A DNA stretch of 64,000 nt from Flaviflagellibacter deserti (GTDB taxonomy: Bacteria > Pseudomonadota > Alphaproteobacteria > Rhizobiales > Methylopilaceae). The translations under genes and the position numbers were made by a program. The notes under the pieces are model-generated. The model was not told where the DNA came from and did no database searches. It saw nothing but the letters and a program-made list of their open reading frames with translations. The stretch is taken from the NCBI RefSeq assembly GCF_042652085.1, contig NZ_JBHSJF010000008.1:62001-126000 (forward strand). The letters are read 5' to 3'. Every line of letters begins with the position of its first letter. Positions within the stretch are counted from its first letter, which is position 1. Shown here in pieces: positions 35,214-43,533 of this stretch.

Positions 35214-36197
35214 TCAGAGCCCTTCGAACAGAGCCGTCGACAGATAGCGCTCGGCAAAGCTCGGGATGATGATCACGATGTTCTTGCCGACCATTTCGGG
35301 CCGCGAACCGACCTCGATTGCTGCGGCGACCGCAGCACCCGACGAAATGCCGACTGGAATGCCTTCGAGCCGCGCGACCTTGCGGGCCATGTCGAATGAG
35401 GTCTGGTTGCCGACCGTCACGACCTCGTCGATCACCGAGCGGTTCAACACATCCGGAATGAAGCCGGCGCCGATGCCCTGAATCTTGTGCGGGCCGGGCT
35501 GACCGCCCGAGAGAACCGGAGAATCCTCCGGCTCGACAGCAACCATGCGGACGGCCGGGTTCTTCTGCTTCAGCACTTCGCCGACACCCGTGATAGTGCC
35601 GCCGGTGCCGACGCCGGAGATCACCACGTCGACCGTGCCCTCGGTGTCGTTCCAGATCTCTTCGGCGGTCGTCTTCTTGTGGATCGCCGGATTCGCCAGG
35701 TTCTTGAATTGCTGCGGCATGGCGGAGCCGGGAATCTCCTTCAGAAGCTCCTCGGCCTTGGCGACAGCGCCGCGCATGCCCTTGGCGCCCTCGGTCAGGA
35801 CGAGTTCCGCGCCGAGCAGAGCGAGCATCTTGCGGCGCTCGATCGACATCGTTTCCGGCATCACGAGGATGAGGCGATAGCCACGTGCGGCCGCGACGAA
35901 GGCCAGAGCGATGCCGGTATTGCCGGAGGTCGGCTCGACCAGGGTACCGCCCGGCTTCAGCGCGCCGACGGCTTCCATCGCGTCGACCATCGCCACGCCG
36001 ATACGGTCCTTCACGCTCGCGATCGGGTTGAAGAATTCGAGCTTGGCCAGCAGGTTGGCCTTCACGCCATGCTCACTGGCGATGCGGTTCAGGCGAACCA
36101 GCGGCGTGTTGCCGATCGTGTCGGTGATTGAGTCATAGATCCGGCCGCGCCCGGCGAACTGCGAAATCTGGGGCGTGCGTGCGGCAAACTGGGGCAT
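35214..36197 (-). CDS. cysK: Cysteine synthase A (O-acetylserine sulfhydrylase)
   Basis: A 327-residue PLP enzyme making cysteine from O-acetylserine and sulfide. The PLP Lys is in FNPIASVKDRIGVAM. The substrate loop is VEPTSGNTGIALA, and the phosphate-binding loop is ISGVGTGGTITGVGE. GISSGAAVAAAIE completes the active site. The N-terminal extension of about 18 residues before GRIYDSITDTIGNTPLV is a little longer than usual. GGGAGG lies 6-11 bases before the ATG. An Rrf2 regulator gene lies just upstream on the same strand. Confidence 0.96.
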   Translation of the reverse strand: MPQFAARTPQISQFAGRGRIYDSITDTIGNTPLVRLNRIASEHGVKANLLAKLEFFNPIASVKDRIGVAMVDAMEAVGALKPGGTLVEPTSGNTGIALAFVAAARGYRLILVMPETMSIERRKMLALLGAELVLTEGAKGMRGAVAKAEELLKEIPGSAMPQQFKNLANPAIHKKTTAEEIWNDTEGTVDVVISGVGTGGTITGVGEVLKQKNPAVRMVAVEPEDSPVLSGGQPGPHKIQGIGAGFIPDVLNRSVIDEVVTVGNQTSFDMARKVARLEGIPVGISSGAAVAAAIEVGSRPEMVGKNIVIIIPSFAERYLSTALFEGL

Positions 36198-36282
36198 CTG
36201 GTCCTCCCGTATCGGCCTTGCGGCCCGTGTCGTTAGAGAAAGGAGCGCGTTTCAGCCAAATCAAGGGCGGCGTATGCGCTCC

Positions 36283-36735
36283 TCAGATCGTAAAATCGTA
36301 GTTAGGAGTCGCCTCGCCGAAGACGCGGCGCGCCTGGGCATCGCGGCAAAGATCGTCGACCGTGATCTCGGCTAGCTTTTCGAGGAAGGTTTCCGAGGCC
36401 TGATCGATCGCCGGCATCACCACATCGCGGACAAGCCTGGACGGCTCGCCTTCATCCTCGCCGTTCTCCAGCGTTGCGCCGGAGGCAGCGCGGACGATAT
36501 CGGCGACGGTGATACGCCGGCGCTCGCGGGCAAGCTCGTAGCCGCCGCGTGGGCCGCGCACCCCCTTCAGGATGCCAGAGCGCACGAGAACCTGAAGCAG
36601 GGTCTCCAGATGGCGAGGTGGCAGGCTGTGGCGCGCGGCCAGCGCCTTGGCCGCGATCGGCGCGGGGCGGGCGTGATAGGCGATATCGGCAACCGCAGCG
36701 ATAGCGAGCAAGCTGCGGCGAGGTAGGAGATTCAT
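36283..36735 (-). CDS. Rrf2 family transcriptional regulator (CymR-like, no iron-sulfur cysteines)
   Basis: A 150-residue Rrf2 regulator. The winged helix (IAAKALAARHSLPPRHLETL, then LQVLVRSGILKGVRGPRGGYELA) is clear. The three cysteines that ligate the iron-sulfur cluster in IscR are missing; a single Cys remains (VDDLCRDAQ). This resembles CymR-type cysteine-metabolism regulators, and cysK follows 85 bases downstream, so cysK control is inferred. Its ATG overlaps the dut stop by four bases. Confidence 0.9.
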   Translation of the reverse strand: MNLLPRRSLLAIAAVADIAYHARPAPIAAKALAARHSLPPRHLETLLQVLVRSGILKGVRGPRGGYELARERRRITVADIVRAASGATLENGEDEGEPSRLVRDVVMPAIDQASETFLEKLAEITVDDLCRDAQARRVFGEATPNYDFTI

Positions 36736-37205
36736 CCGTGAGAAGCCTTTGAGTCGACACCGGTTGAGCCAAAGCCACCGGCTCCCCGTGTTGTGTCGCT
36801 TATCACATCTGTCTCATGCAAAACTACTGTTTCCACGCGTGCGATTACCAATTGCGCAATTCGCGACCCACGCATGACGGTGAAGGGTTCGGCGCCTAAA
36901 TTCGCAAGTATGACCTGCACTTCGCCGCGATAGTCCGCATCGACCGTACCCGGCGAGTTCAGCACCGTGATGCCGTTCCGGAGCGCCAAACCGGACCTTG
37001 GACGAACCTGGCCCTCGAAGCCGTGAGGCAACTGGAGCACAAGTCCGGTCGGAACAAGCGCCCTCCCTCCAGGACTTAACTCTATAGGGGAATGTTCCGC
37101 AACCGCTGCAACCAGATCCATCCCGGCGGCACCTGCGGTCTCGTAGCGTGGCAGAGGCAGGCCCTCTGCATGCGGCAGCCGCTTGACGGAGATAGTCGTC
37201 GTCAT
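36732..37205 (-). CDS. dut: dUTP diphosphatase
   Basis: A 157-residue homotrimeric dUTPase removing dUTP and supplying dUMP. The five motifs are visible: AGMDLVAAV, RPRSGLALRNG, GTVDADYRGEV, RIAQLVIARVE, and the C-terminal RGAGGFGSTG arm. The start MTTTISVKRLPHAEGLPLP at 37205 overlaps the stop of coaBC by four bases (ATGA). The stop overlaps the Rrf2 start likewise, so dut is coupled on both sides. Confidence 0.96.
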   Translation of the reverse strand: MTTTISVKRLPHAEGLPLPRYETAGAAGMDLVAAVAEHSPIELSPGGRALVPTGLVLQLPHGFEGQVRPRSGLALRNGITVLNSPGTVDADYRGEVQVILANLGAEPFTVMRGSRIAQLVIARVETVVLHETDVISDTTRGAGGFGSTGVDSKASHG

Positions 37206-38425
37206 TGGTTCTTTCCCAGGAGAGAAGCGATCCGGTCGATAAGCCGTCCGGCGACTTCGTCCTTGGCCATCGACGGCCATGTCTCGACGCCTGACACGCT
37301 GACGAGATGAACGCTGTTCGATGCGCCGCCCATGATTCCTGTCGCGGGAGAAACATCGTTGGCGACGATGAGATCGCAGCCTTTGCGCGCGAGCTTCGCC
37401 TGCGCGTTTGCGATGACGTCGTTCGTCTCGGCCGCGAAGCCGACGACGAGCGTGGGACGCCCGATCCTGCGCTGCGCGATGGTCGCCAGGATGTCCGGAT
37501 TCTCGACGAGGGTGAGCGCCGGAGGCCCGGCCGGCCCCTTCTTGACCTTCGACGCGCTTTCCTCGGCGACCCGCCAGTCGGCGACGGCCGCGGCGAAGAC
37601 GGCAACGTCCGAGGGAGGAGCGCTTTCTACGGCCGCCAGCATCTCGCGCGCGGTCTCGACATGGACGACCCTTACGCCGCACGGATCGGGAATGCTCACG
37701 GGACCGGAGACCAACACGACCTCGGCCCCGGCATCCGCGGCCGCCTGCGCGATCGCATGGCCCTGACGCCCGGACGAACGGTTGGCCAATACCCGAACGG
37801 GGTCGATCGGTTCGTGAGTCGGCCCCGACGTCACCAAGACCCGGCGTCCCGCCAGGCTCTGCTCCTTCGGTGCCAGGAGGTGCTCGACAGCGGCGACTAT
37901 TTCCAGCGGCTCCGCCATCCGACCGACACCCGCTTCGCCACGCTCCGCCATCGTCCCGCTGTTCGGTCCGACGAAGCGGATTCCATCCTGCCGAAGCTGA
38001 TCGGCGTTCCGGCGCGTCGCCGCGTTCTGCCACATCCGCGGGTTCATCGCGGGAGCAACAAGGATCGGTTTGTCGGTGGCCAGCAGAGCCGTCGACGCCA
38101 GATCATTGGCGAGCCCGCTCGCCATCTTGGCCAGGAGATCGGCCGTTGCCGGAGCGACGACGACGGCGTCGGTGTCGCGCGCCAGCCGGATATGGCCGAT
38201 ATCGCTCTCCTCGGCGAGGTCGAATAGGTCGGTGAAGACCCGGTCTCCGGTGATCGCGCCCACGGCAAGCGGCGTCACGAATTTTGCGCCGGCATCGGTC
38301 AGGATCGCGCGCACAACGGCACCGCGCTCCTTCAGGCGGCGGATCAGGTCGAGGCTCTTATACGCGGCGATGCCCCCGCCGATGATCAGCAGGACGCGGC
38401 GGCCGGAAAGTTGGTGTTCCGTCAT
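37202..38425 (-). CDS. coaBC: Bifunctional phosphopantothenoylcysteine decarboxylase / phosphopantothenate-cysteine ligase
   Basis: A 407-residue coenzyme A biosynthesis enzyme. The CoaC flavoprotein half starts RRVLLIIGGGIAAYKSLDLI, with the active-site region ATADLLAKMASGLANDLAST and PAMNPRMWQ. The CoaB half shows VTSGPTHEPIDPVR and the NRSSGRQGHAIAQAA nucleotide motif, with VGFAAETND and NDVS near the end. Overlaps dut by four bases and lies 24 bases after ubiB, in one minus-strand run. The CoaB substrate Lys region (KVKKGPAG) is present. Confidence 0.96.
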   Translation of the reverse strand: MTEHQLSGRRVLLIIGGGIAAYKSLDLIRRLKERGAVVRAILTDAGAKFVTPLAVGAITGDRVFTDLFDLAEESDIGHIRLARDTDAVVVAPATADLLAKMASGLANDLASTALLATDKPILVAPAMNPRMWQNAATRRNADQLRQDGIRFVGPNSGTMAERGEAGVGRMAEPLEIVAAVEHLLAPKEQSLAGRRVLVTSGPTHEPIDPVRVLANRSSGRQGHAIAQAAADAGAEVVLVSGPVSIPDPCGVRVVHVETAREMLAAVESAPPSDVAVFAAAVADWRVAEESASKVKKGPAGPPALTLVENPDILATIAQRRIGRPTLVVGFAAETNDVIANAQAKLARKGCDLIVANDVSPATGIMGGASNSVHLVSVSGVETWPSMAKDEVAGRLIDRIASLLGKNQ

Positions 38426-38449
38426 GGGGAAACCTTAGACCGCGATTGC

Positions 38450-40012
38450 CTAACGCAAATAGATCAGGACCGCGAGAAGCGCGGCGATCACCCACAGCGC
38501 GAGCGTCATCCAGAGCGAGCCGCGCGAGCGTGCCGTCTCGACCGAACGCAGGCTTTCCTTCGAGATCGGGAAGCCGTCGACCGTCATCAGTTCGACCTGC
38601 GCCGCGATCCGCTCCGCCCTCACGAGTAGGTCCGGTAGCGCAGCTATGCCTTGCACCAGCCGGCCGAAGCCGTTGACGGCATCGTCCAGCTTGCCCTGCG
38701 GACCGAGATTTCGGGTGATCCATTCGCGGACGACGGGATCGGCCGTCTTCCACAGATCGAGCTTCGGATCGAGCGAACGCGCCACGCCTTCGACCACAAC
38801 CATGGTCTTCTGCAGCATGATGAGTTCGACCCGCGTCTTCATGTCGAAGAGTTCGGTGACCTCGAACAGCTGCGTGAGGAGCCGCGCCATCGAGATTTCT
38901 TCTGCCGTGCGGTCATGGATCGGCTCGCCGATCGAGCGCAGCGCGCGCGCGAAATCCTCGACCGACTGGTCGAGCGGCACATAGCCGGCCTGGAAATGGA
39001 CCTGGGCGACGCGCAAGTAGTCGCGCTCGATGAAGCCGTAGAGGATTTCCGCGAGGAAGCGTCTCTCCTTGGGCCCGAGCCGGCCAGTGATGCCGAGATC
39101 AATCGCGACGATGTTCCCGGCGGCATCCACGAACAGGTTTCCGGGATGCATGTCGGCATGGAAGAAGCCGTCGCGCATCGCATGGCGCAGGAAGGACTGG
39201 ATCAGCGTCCGGCCAAGCGCCGGAAGATCGTGCCCGGCCGCGGCCAGGCCGGCGTGGTCGGCGAGCGGGATACCGTCTACCCATTCGAGCGTCAGCACGT
39301 CCTTGGCGGTGCGCTCCCAGTCCACGGCCGGCACCCGGAATCCCGGATCGTCCCGCGTGTTCTCCGCGAGCTCGGACAGGGCCGCCGCCTCAAGGCGGAG
39401 GTCCATCTCGAACGCGACCGAGCGGGCCAGCGTATCGACCACCGCGACCGGACGAAGCCGCCGGGCCAGCGGACTCCAGCGCTCCATCTGATAGGCAAAG
39501 GTATAGAAGGTCTGCAGATCGCGATTGAACCGGCGGGCGACGCCTGGCCGAAGAACTTTCACCGCCACGGGACGGAGTTTGCCGCCGCTGCGGATCTCCG
39601 CTTTGTGGACCTGGGCGATCGACGCCGCAGCGACGGGCGGGCCAAATTCGGTGAAGGCGTTTTCGATGGTGCGGCCGAGAGCGCGCTCGACGCTTTCCTC
39701 GGCCCCCTTGAAGGGCGGCATACGATCCTGCAGCGATTCGAGATCGCGAGCGACCTCGGCTCCGACCACGTCGGGCCGCGTCGCCAGGAACTGTCCGAGT
39801 TTCACATAGGACGGCCCCAGCCGGTCGAGGGCAGCCGAAATCCGGACAGCACGGGCATCCGGCGTCCGGCGCTCGATCAGCCGGAAGATACGCACGCCGA
39901 AAGCCGCCGCCGGCGGCATGATGCTGGTGTCGAGCGAACTCAGCACGCCCTCGCGAGCGAAGACATATGCCGCCCGGGTCATCCGGCCGAGATGCGCGAG
40001 GGCGGACAGCAT
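38450..40012 (-). CDS. ubiB: Ubiquinone biosynthesis protein UbiB (ABC1/ADCK kinase-like)
   Basis: A 520-residue UbiB-family atypical kinase supporting ubiquinone synthesis. The family motif LGPSYVKLGQFLATRPD is present, with the KxGQ segment. The Lys of AVKVLRPGV, the catalytic FFHADMHPGN, and AIDLGITGRLG follow. Two C-terminal transmembrane helices close the protein (WMTLALWVIAALLAVLIYL is the last). The annotation 2-polyprenylphenol 6-hydroxylase is historical. It starts 7 bases after the ubiE stop. Confidence 0.95.
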   Translation of the reverse strand: MLSALAHLGRMTRAAYVFAREGVLSSLDTSIMPPAAAFGVRIFRLIERRTPDARAVRISAALDRLGPSYVKLGQFLATRPDVVGAEVARDLESLQDRMPPFKGAEESVERALGRTIENAFTEFGPPVAAASIAQVHKAEIRSGGKLRPVAVKVLRPGVARRFNRDLQTFYTFAYQMERWSPLARRLRPVAVVDTLARSVAFEMDLRLEAAALSELAENTRDDPGFRVPAVDWERTAKDVLTLEWVDGIPLADHAGLAAAGHDLPALGRTLIQSFLRHAMRDGFFHADMHPGNLFVDAAGNIVAIDLGITGRLGPKERRFLAEILYGFIERDYLRVAQVHFQAGYVPLDQSVEDFARALRSIGEPIHDRTAEEISMARLLTQLFEVTELFDMKTRVELIMLQKTMVVVEGVARSLDPKLDLWKTADPVVREWITRNLGPQGKLDDAVNGFGRLVQGIAALPDLLVRAERIAAQVELMTVDGFPISKESLRSVETARSRGSLWMTLALWVIAALLAVLIYLR

Positions 40013-40019
40013 CGGACGG

Positions 40020-40790
40020 CTAGAGACGCCAGCCGGAGTGCAGCGCGGCGACGCCCGCCGTGAACGGCGTATACGAGACGCGACTGAAACCCGCCTTCCG
40101 CATCATGTCGGCGAGGTCGTCCGGTGGCGGAAAACGGCGGATCGATTCAACTAGATAACGATAGGGCTCACCATCGCCGGCGATCAGCTGGCCGAGCCGC
40201 GGAATCGCCTTGAACGAATACGCATCATAGATCCTGTCGAGCCCCGGCACGTCGACGGTCGAGAATTCGAGGCAGAAGAACCGGCCGCCCGGAACCAGAA
40301 CCCGGCACATCTCGGCAAGAGCGAGATCCATACGGGGAACGTTGCGCAGGCCGAACGAAATCGTCACCGCCTCGAAGCTGCCGCTGGCGAAGGGCAGGCT
40401 CTCGGCCGTTCCCTCGACGACCTCGACGCGATCGGCATAGCCTTCTTTCTCGGAACGTCCGCGTCCGACCTCGAGCATCGCCGGATTGATGTCGAACAGA
40501 GTGACATGGGTTCCTGGTCCGCCGCGCTTCAGCGCACGCAGGCCGATATCGCCGGTGCCGCCCGCGACATCGAGCAGCCGGAAGCGCCGCGCGCCTCTCG
40601 GAAGGCCGAGTTCGTTGATCAGCGCATTCTTCCAGAGTCGGTGCAGCCCGCCTGACATGACGTCGTTCATGACGTCGTAGCGGCTCGCGACGCGTTCGAA
40701 GACGCTATTGACCAGGCCCTGCTTCTCGCCGAGCGAGACGGACTCGAAGCCAAAATGCGTGGTATCCGAGGCGTTCGCGCTGTTGGACAT
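40020..40790 (-). CDS. ubiE: Bifunctional demethylmenaquinone/2-methoxy-6-polyprenylphenol C-methyltransferase
   Basis: A 256-residue SAM methyltransferase of the ubiquinone pathway. Signature blocks are the YDVMNDVMSGGLHRLWK motif, LLDVAGGTGDIGLRAL (SAM motif I), FDINPAMLEVG, and AVTISFGLRNVPR. The frame is open to 40910, but the start at 40790 (MSNSANASDTTHFGFESV) has AAAGGG about 7 bases upstream and fits the family. It heads the minus-strand run with ubiB, and is divergent from mutM. Confidence 0.95.
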   Translation of the reverse strand: MSNSANASDTTHFGFESVSLGEKQGLVNSVFERVASRYDVMNDVMSGGLHRLWKNALINELGLPRGARRFRLLDVAGGTGDIGLRALKRGGPGTHVTLFDINPAMLEVGRGRSEKEGYADRVEVVEGTAESLPFASGSFEAVTISFGLRNVPRMDLALAEMCRVLVPGGRFFCLEFSTVDVPGLDRIYDAYSFKAIPRLGQLIAGDGEPYRYLVESIRRFPPPDDLADMMRKAGFSRVSYTPFTAGVAALHSGWRL

Positions 40791-40858
40791 ACCGACCCTT
40801 TCCATGGGCGCGGACCCTATCCTAACCGTTTGCGGCACGCTAGTTTGCGCCGCCTCAG

Positions 40859-41737
40859 ATGCCAGAACTTCCTGAAGTCGAAACAGTTCGCCGCGGATTG
40901 GAGCCCGCACTTGTCGGAGCGCGGCTCGTCTCCGTCGAGACGCGCCGCCCCGATTTGCGCTTTCCCCTACCGGAGAATTTCGTCGCGCGGCTTACCGGCC
41001 GGCGGATCGAGTCACTTTCGCGGCGCGCGAAATACCTCCTCGCCGATTTCGATGACGGCACGGTGCTGATTTCGCATCTCGGGATGTCCGGCTCGTTCCG
41101 GATCGTATCGGCGGCCGAAGCCGGGAAGACGCCCGGCGTCTTCCTTCATCCGCGCTCGAAGGCTGAACTCCACGACCATATCGTGTTCCGCACCGATCGC
41201 GGCGACTCCATTATATATAACGACCCGCGCCGTTTCGGTTTCATGCTGCTGACGACGCGCGCCGGACTGCCGGACCATCCCTCTATCCGCAATCTCGGCA
41301 TCGAACCTTTGGGCAACGAGCTCGATGGACCCATGCTGGCCAAGGCTTTCGCTGGACGCTCGACGAGCATGAAGGCGGCGTTGCTCGATCAGAGCGCGAT
41401 CGCGGGGCTCGGCAATATATATGTGTGCGAGGCGCTCCATCGCGCCGGTATCTCGCCAAAGCGCGAAGCCAGGGCCCTTGCCGCGCGAGGAGGCGCGCCG
41501 AAGGCTTCCCTCCTCGCATCATCGATCCGCGATGTGCTGGAAGAAGCCGTCGTGGCCGGCGGGTCCAGCATCAGCGATCATGTCCAGACCTCCGGCGAGC
41601 TCGGCTATTTCCAGCATAGCTTCCGCGTCTACGAGCGGGAGGGCGAACCCTGCCTGCGCTCGGGATGTTCCGGAACGGTCAAGCGCATCGTTCAATCGGG
41701 CCGCTCGACATTTTATTGCCCGGTCTGCCAGCGATAG
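40859..41737 (+). CDS. mutM: Formamidopyrimidine-DNA glycosylase (Fpg/MutM)
   Basis: A 292-residue bifunctional glycosylase/AP lyase removing 8-oxoguanine. The catalytic N-terminal Pro-Glu is in MPELPEVETVRRGL; Lys near HLGMSGSF, the helix-two-turn-helix (LLDQSAIAGLGNIYVCEALH) and the zinc finger (CLRSGCSGTVKRIVQ... YCPVCQR) are visible. Start ATG lies directly at the PELPEVE motif since the Pro must be second. rpsT follows 122 bases later. Divergent from ubiE. Confidence 0.97.
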   Translation: MPELPEVETVRRGLEPALVGARLVSVETRRPDLRFPLPENFVARLTGRRIESLSRRAKYLLADFDDGTVLISHLGMSGSFRIVSAAEAGKTPGVFLHPRSKAELHDHIVFRTDRGDSIIYNDPRRFGFMLLTTRAGLPDHPSIRNLGIEPLGNELDGPMLAKAFAGRSTSMKAALLDQSAIAGLGNIYVCEALHRAGISPKREARALAARGGAPKASLLASSIRDVLEEAVVAGGSSISDHVQTSGELGYFQHSFRVYEREGEPCLRSGCSGTVKRIVQSGRSTFYCPVCQR

Positions 41738-41859
41738 AGGCTTCGGCCGTTGACCTTCGGCCATGCTCGGACTATGAGAACCGCCAATGCGGCGGGGTCC
41801 TCTCCGCCGCCAATCTTTTTTGTGCGCCTCCATAGGCGCCCGATCGTGGGAATCAGAAC

Positions 41860-42126
41860 ATGGCCAATACTGCCTCGGCCAAGAAGGCGGCTCGCAAGAT
41901 CGAGCGCCGCACCGAGATCAACGGCGCTCGCAAGAGCCGGATGCGCACCTTCCTCAAGAAGGTCGAGGAAGCCCTGGCCTCCGGCGACCAGAAGGCCGCC
42001 TCCGCTGCGCTCCAGGCCGCCCAACCCGAAATCATGCGCGCCGCGCAGAAGGGCGTTCTTCACAAGAACACCGCGTCCCGCAAGGTCTCGCGCCTCTCGG
42101 CTCGCGTGAAAGCTCTCAACGCCTGA
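41860..42126 (+). CDS. rpsT: 30S ribosomal protein S20
   Basis: An 88-residue basic helical protein that binds 16S rRNA early in small-subunit assembly. MANTASAKKAARKIERR and NGARKSRMRTFLKKVEEAL match the family; KNTASRKVSRLSARVKAL is the C-terminal helix. Terminated by a perfect hairpin. It is the last gene before the dnaA upstream region. Confidence 0.97.
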   Translation: MANTASAKKAARKIERRTEINGARKSRMRTFLKKVEEALASGDQKAASAALQAAQPEIMRAAQKGVLHKNTASRKVSRLSARVKALNA

Positions 42127-42148
42127 TCTTTCGTACGTACTGCTACGC

Positions 42149-42177
42149 AAAAGCCCGGCCTTGTGCCGGGCTTTTTG
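42149..42177 (+). terminator. Intrinsic terminator of rpsT
   Basis: AAAGCCCGGC (42150-42159) pairs with GCCGGGCTTT (42165-42174), five-base loop, T run to 42176. It begins about 23 bases after the rpsT stop. Confidence 0.92.
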
Positions 42178-42792
42178 TTTTGCGTCATATGTCAGTTGTG
42201 GAAGCGTCACACATAGTCACGAAGCGGCGCAAACCGCTTGACTCGCGATTCCGCTGAATCCTGAGCGAGACGCTGAATCGCGCGGCTGACCGAGTAAAAA
42301 TTACTCATATATTTCATTGACTTAGCGGCAAGACGTCAGATGGACCGCGAGTCTCCTAAGAAGAACTTCCCGACAAGGGTCATCGTTTAGAAATTTTTGC
42401 GAGAGCGATGCTTACGCGACGTTTTTGTGAATCTCTCGAAAACTCAGGCATTTGCAGTTTGCCGAAACGCCGCGAGTCAGATTGCGGCAAGACCGTGGCT
42501 CGATTCGGGCGCTGAATCGTGTTGCGCCGTCCGACCCGGCATGCCTATCTTGAGCCCTGTCGACGGGGCCGGGACCTCGAAGACTTCACGTCATGTGCAA
42601 GCGTATAACGCCCTTACAGATTCTGGGGATGGAGAAGATGTGTCTGGATTCCGCTAGCAGGGGTGCTTCCGGATTCTTGCGTGGGGATAGTTGTATCTGC
42701 GTGCTGTTGCTCCCCTTACCCTAGTGCTGCGTACAAAAAACAATTCATAAATCTTGGGTGAGGCGCGTTCTATTACGCGCTTAGGAGCTAGA
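42178..42792. other. Noncoding dnaA upstream region, GANTC-rich, possible origin or control region
   Basis: About 615 bases with no supportable gene. It holds 12 GANTC (CcrM-type) sites from 42240 to 42676, a palindrome GAGTAA-aaa-TTACTC (42292-42306) inside an AT-rich stretch (42291-42330), a further AT-rich patch near 42733-42754, and a short hairpin GCGCGT/ACGCGC (42763-42780) just before the rhodanese gene. I found only degenerate DnaA boxes, such as a TGTGGA core near 42197. It may be the replication origin or a methylation-sensitive control region. Confidence 0.5.
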
Positions 42793-43533
42793 ATGGATCA
42801 AGATCACAATCCGGGTCATGCCGGAAATGTTGATGCGCCGTCCGCCTATCAAGACTTGGCCCGCACACGCGAGGCGCAATTGGTTGATGTGCGGACGAGG
42901 GCCGAATGGAGTTTCGTCGGAATTCCGGACCTGGGTGGGATGGGCAAGGAACCCATCCTCCTTGAATGGCAGGTCTGGCCGACGATGCAGGTCGTGGGAG
43001 ATTTCCTCGACCGACTCGCGGCGGAACTCGCTAGCCGCGGCCTGGATGAGAAAACGCCGCTCTACTTTCTATGCCGGTCGGGCGTCCGCAGCAGTGCTGC
43101 GGCAGTAGCCGCCGTTGGGGCTGGATTTCCGAACAGCTTCAACATCAGCGGCGGCTTCGAAGGCCCGCTGAATGATGACCGGCATCGGGGTGCAGTCGTT
43201 GGCTGGAAGGCCAGCGAACTCCCCTGGATACAGAGTTGAGGATCGCCGCCATGTCAGAAGACCTTTCGTTCGACCCTGCGGGCCGGGCTCATCTTGACGC
43301 CGCCCGCTTCGACTCTAGTGAACATTTTCAGGAGGCTTCCATGTCCGCGCCAGCTCACCTCCCCGCCGGCGGTGACTTCGAGTCCGCTTGGCAGCGGACT
43401 CAGAAACGCCTGCGCGCGGAACTGGGCGAGGACATCTATCTGTCTTGGTTCGCCCGCATCGAACTGGAGCGCGTGTCGGACTCCGGCATGGCGCACCTCT
43501 CCGTGCCGACTCGTTTCCTGAAGAGCTGGATTC
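42240..43533. repeat. Cluster of GANTC methylation sites around dnaA start
   Basis: Sites in the noncoding block start at 42240, 42247, 42256, 42275, 42349, 42429, 42474, 42502, 42514, 42619, 42647 and 42672. One more is at 43013. Six more in the 5' end of dnaA start at 43311, 43380, 43397, 43479, 43508 and 43529. Chance expectation is roughly one per 256 bases; the first block has 12 in 437. Confidence 0.85.
42793..43239 (+). CDS. Rhodanese-like domain protein upstream of dnaA
   Basis: A 148-residue single rhodanese domain. The active-site loop is CRSGVRSS with the catalytic Cys, and LVDVRTRAEWSFVGIPDL is the N-terminal signature. NISGGFEGPL follows the loop. AGGAGC lies 5-10 bases before the ATG, supporting this start over a longer frame from 42754. 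The family moves sulfane sulfur between thiols; the partner is unknown. The stop codon overlaps a possible TTG start of a longer dnaA frame. Confidence 0.9.
   Translation: MDQDHNPGHAGNVDAPSAYQDLARTREAQLVDVRTRAEWSFVGIPDLGGMGKEPILLEWQVWPTMQVVGDFLDRLAAELASRGLDEKTPLYFLCRSGVRSSAAAVAAVGAGFPNSFNISGGFEGPLNDDRHRGAVVGWKASELPWIQS

Noticed and set aside
42397..42657. 86-residue open frame in the dnaA upstream region
   Set aside because: No ribosome site, odd composition, and it overlaps the GANTC-rich control region. It looks like chance coding.
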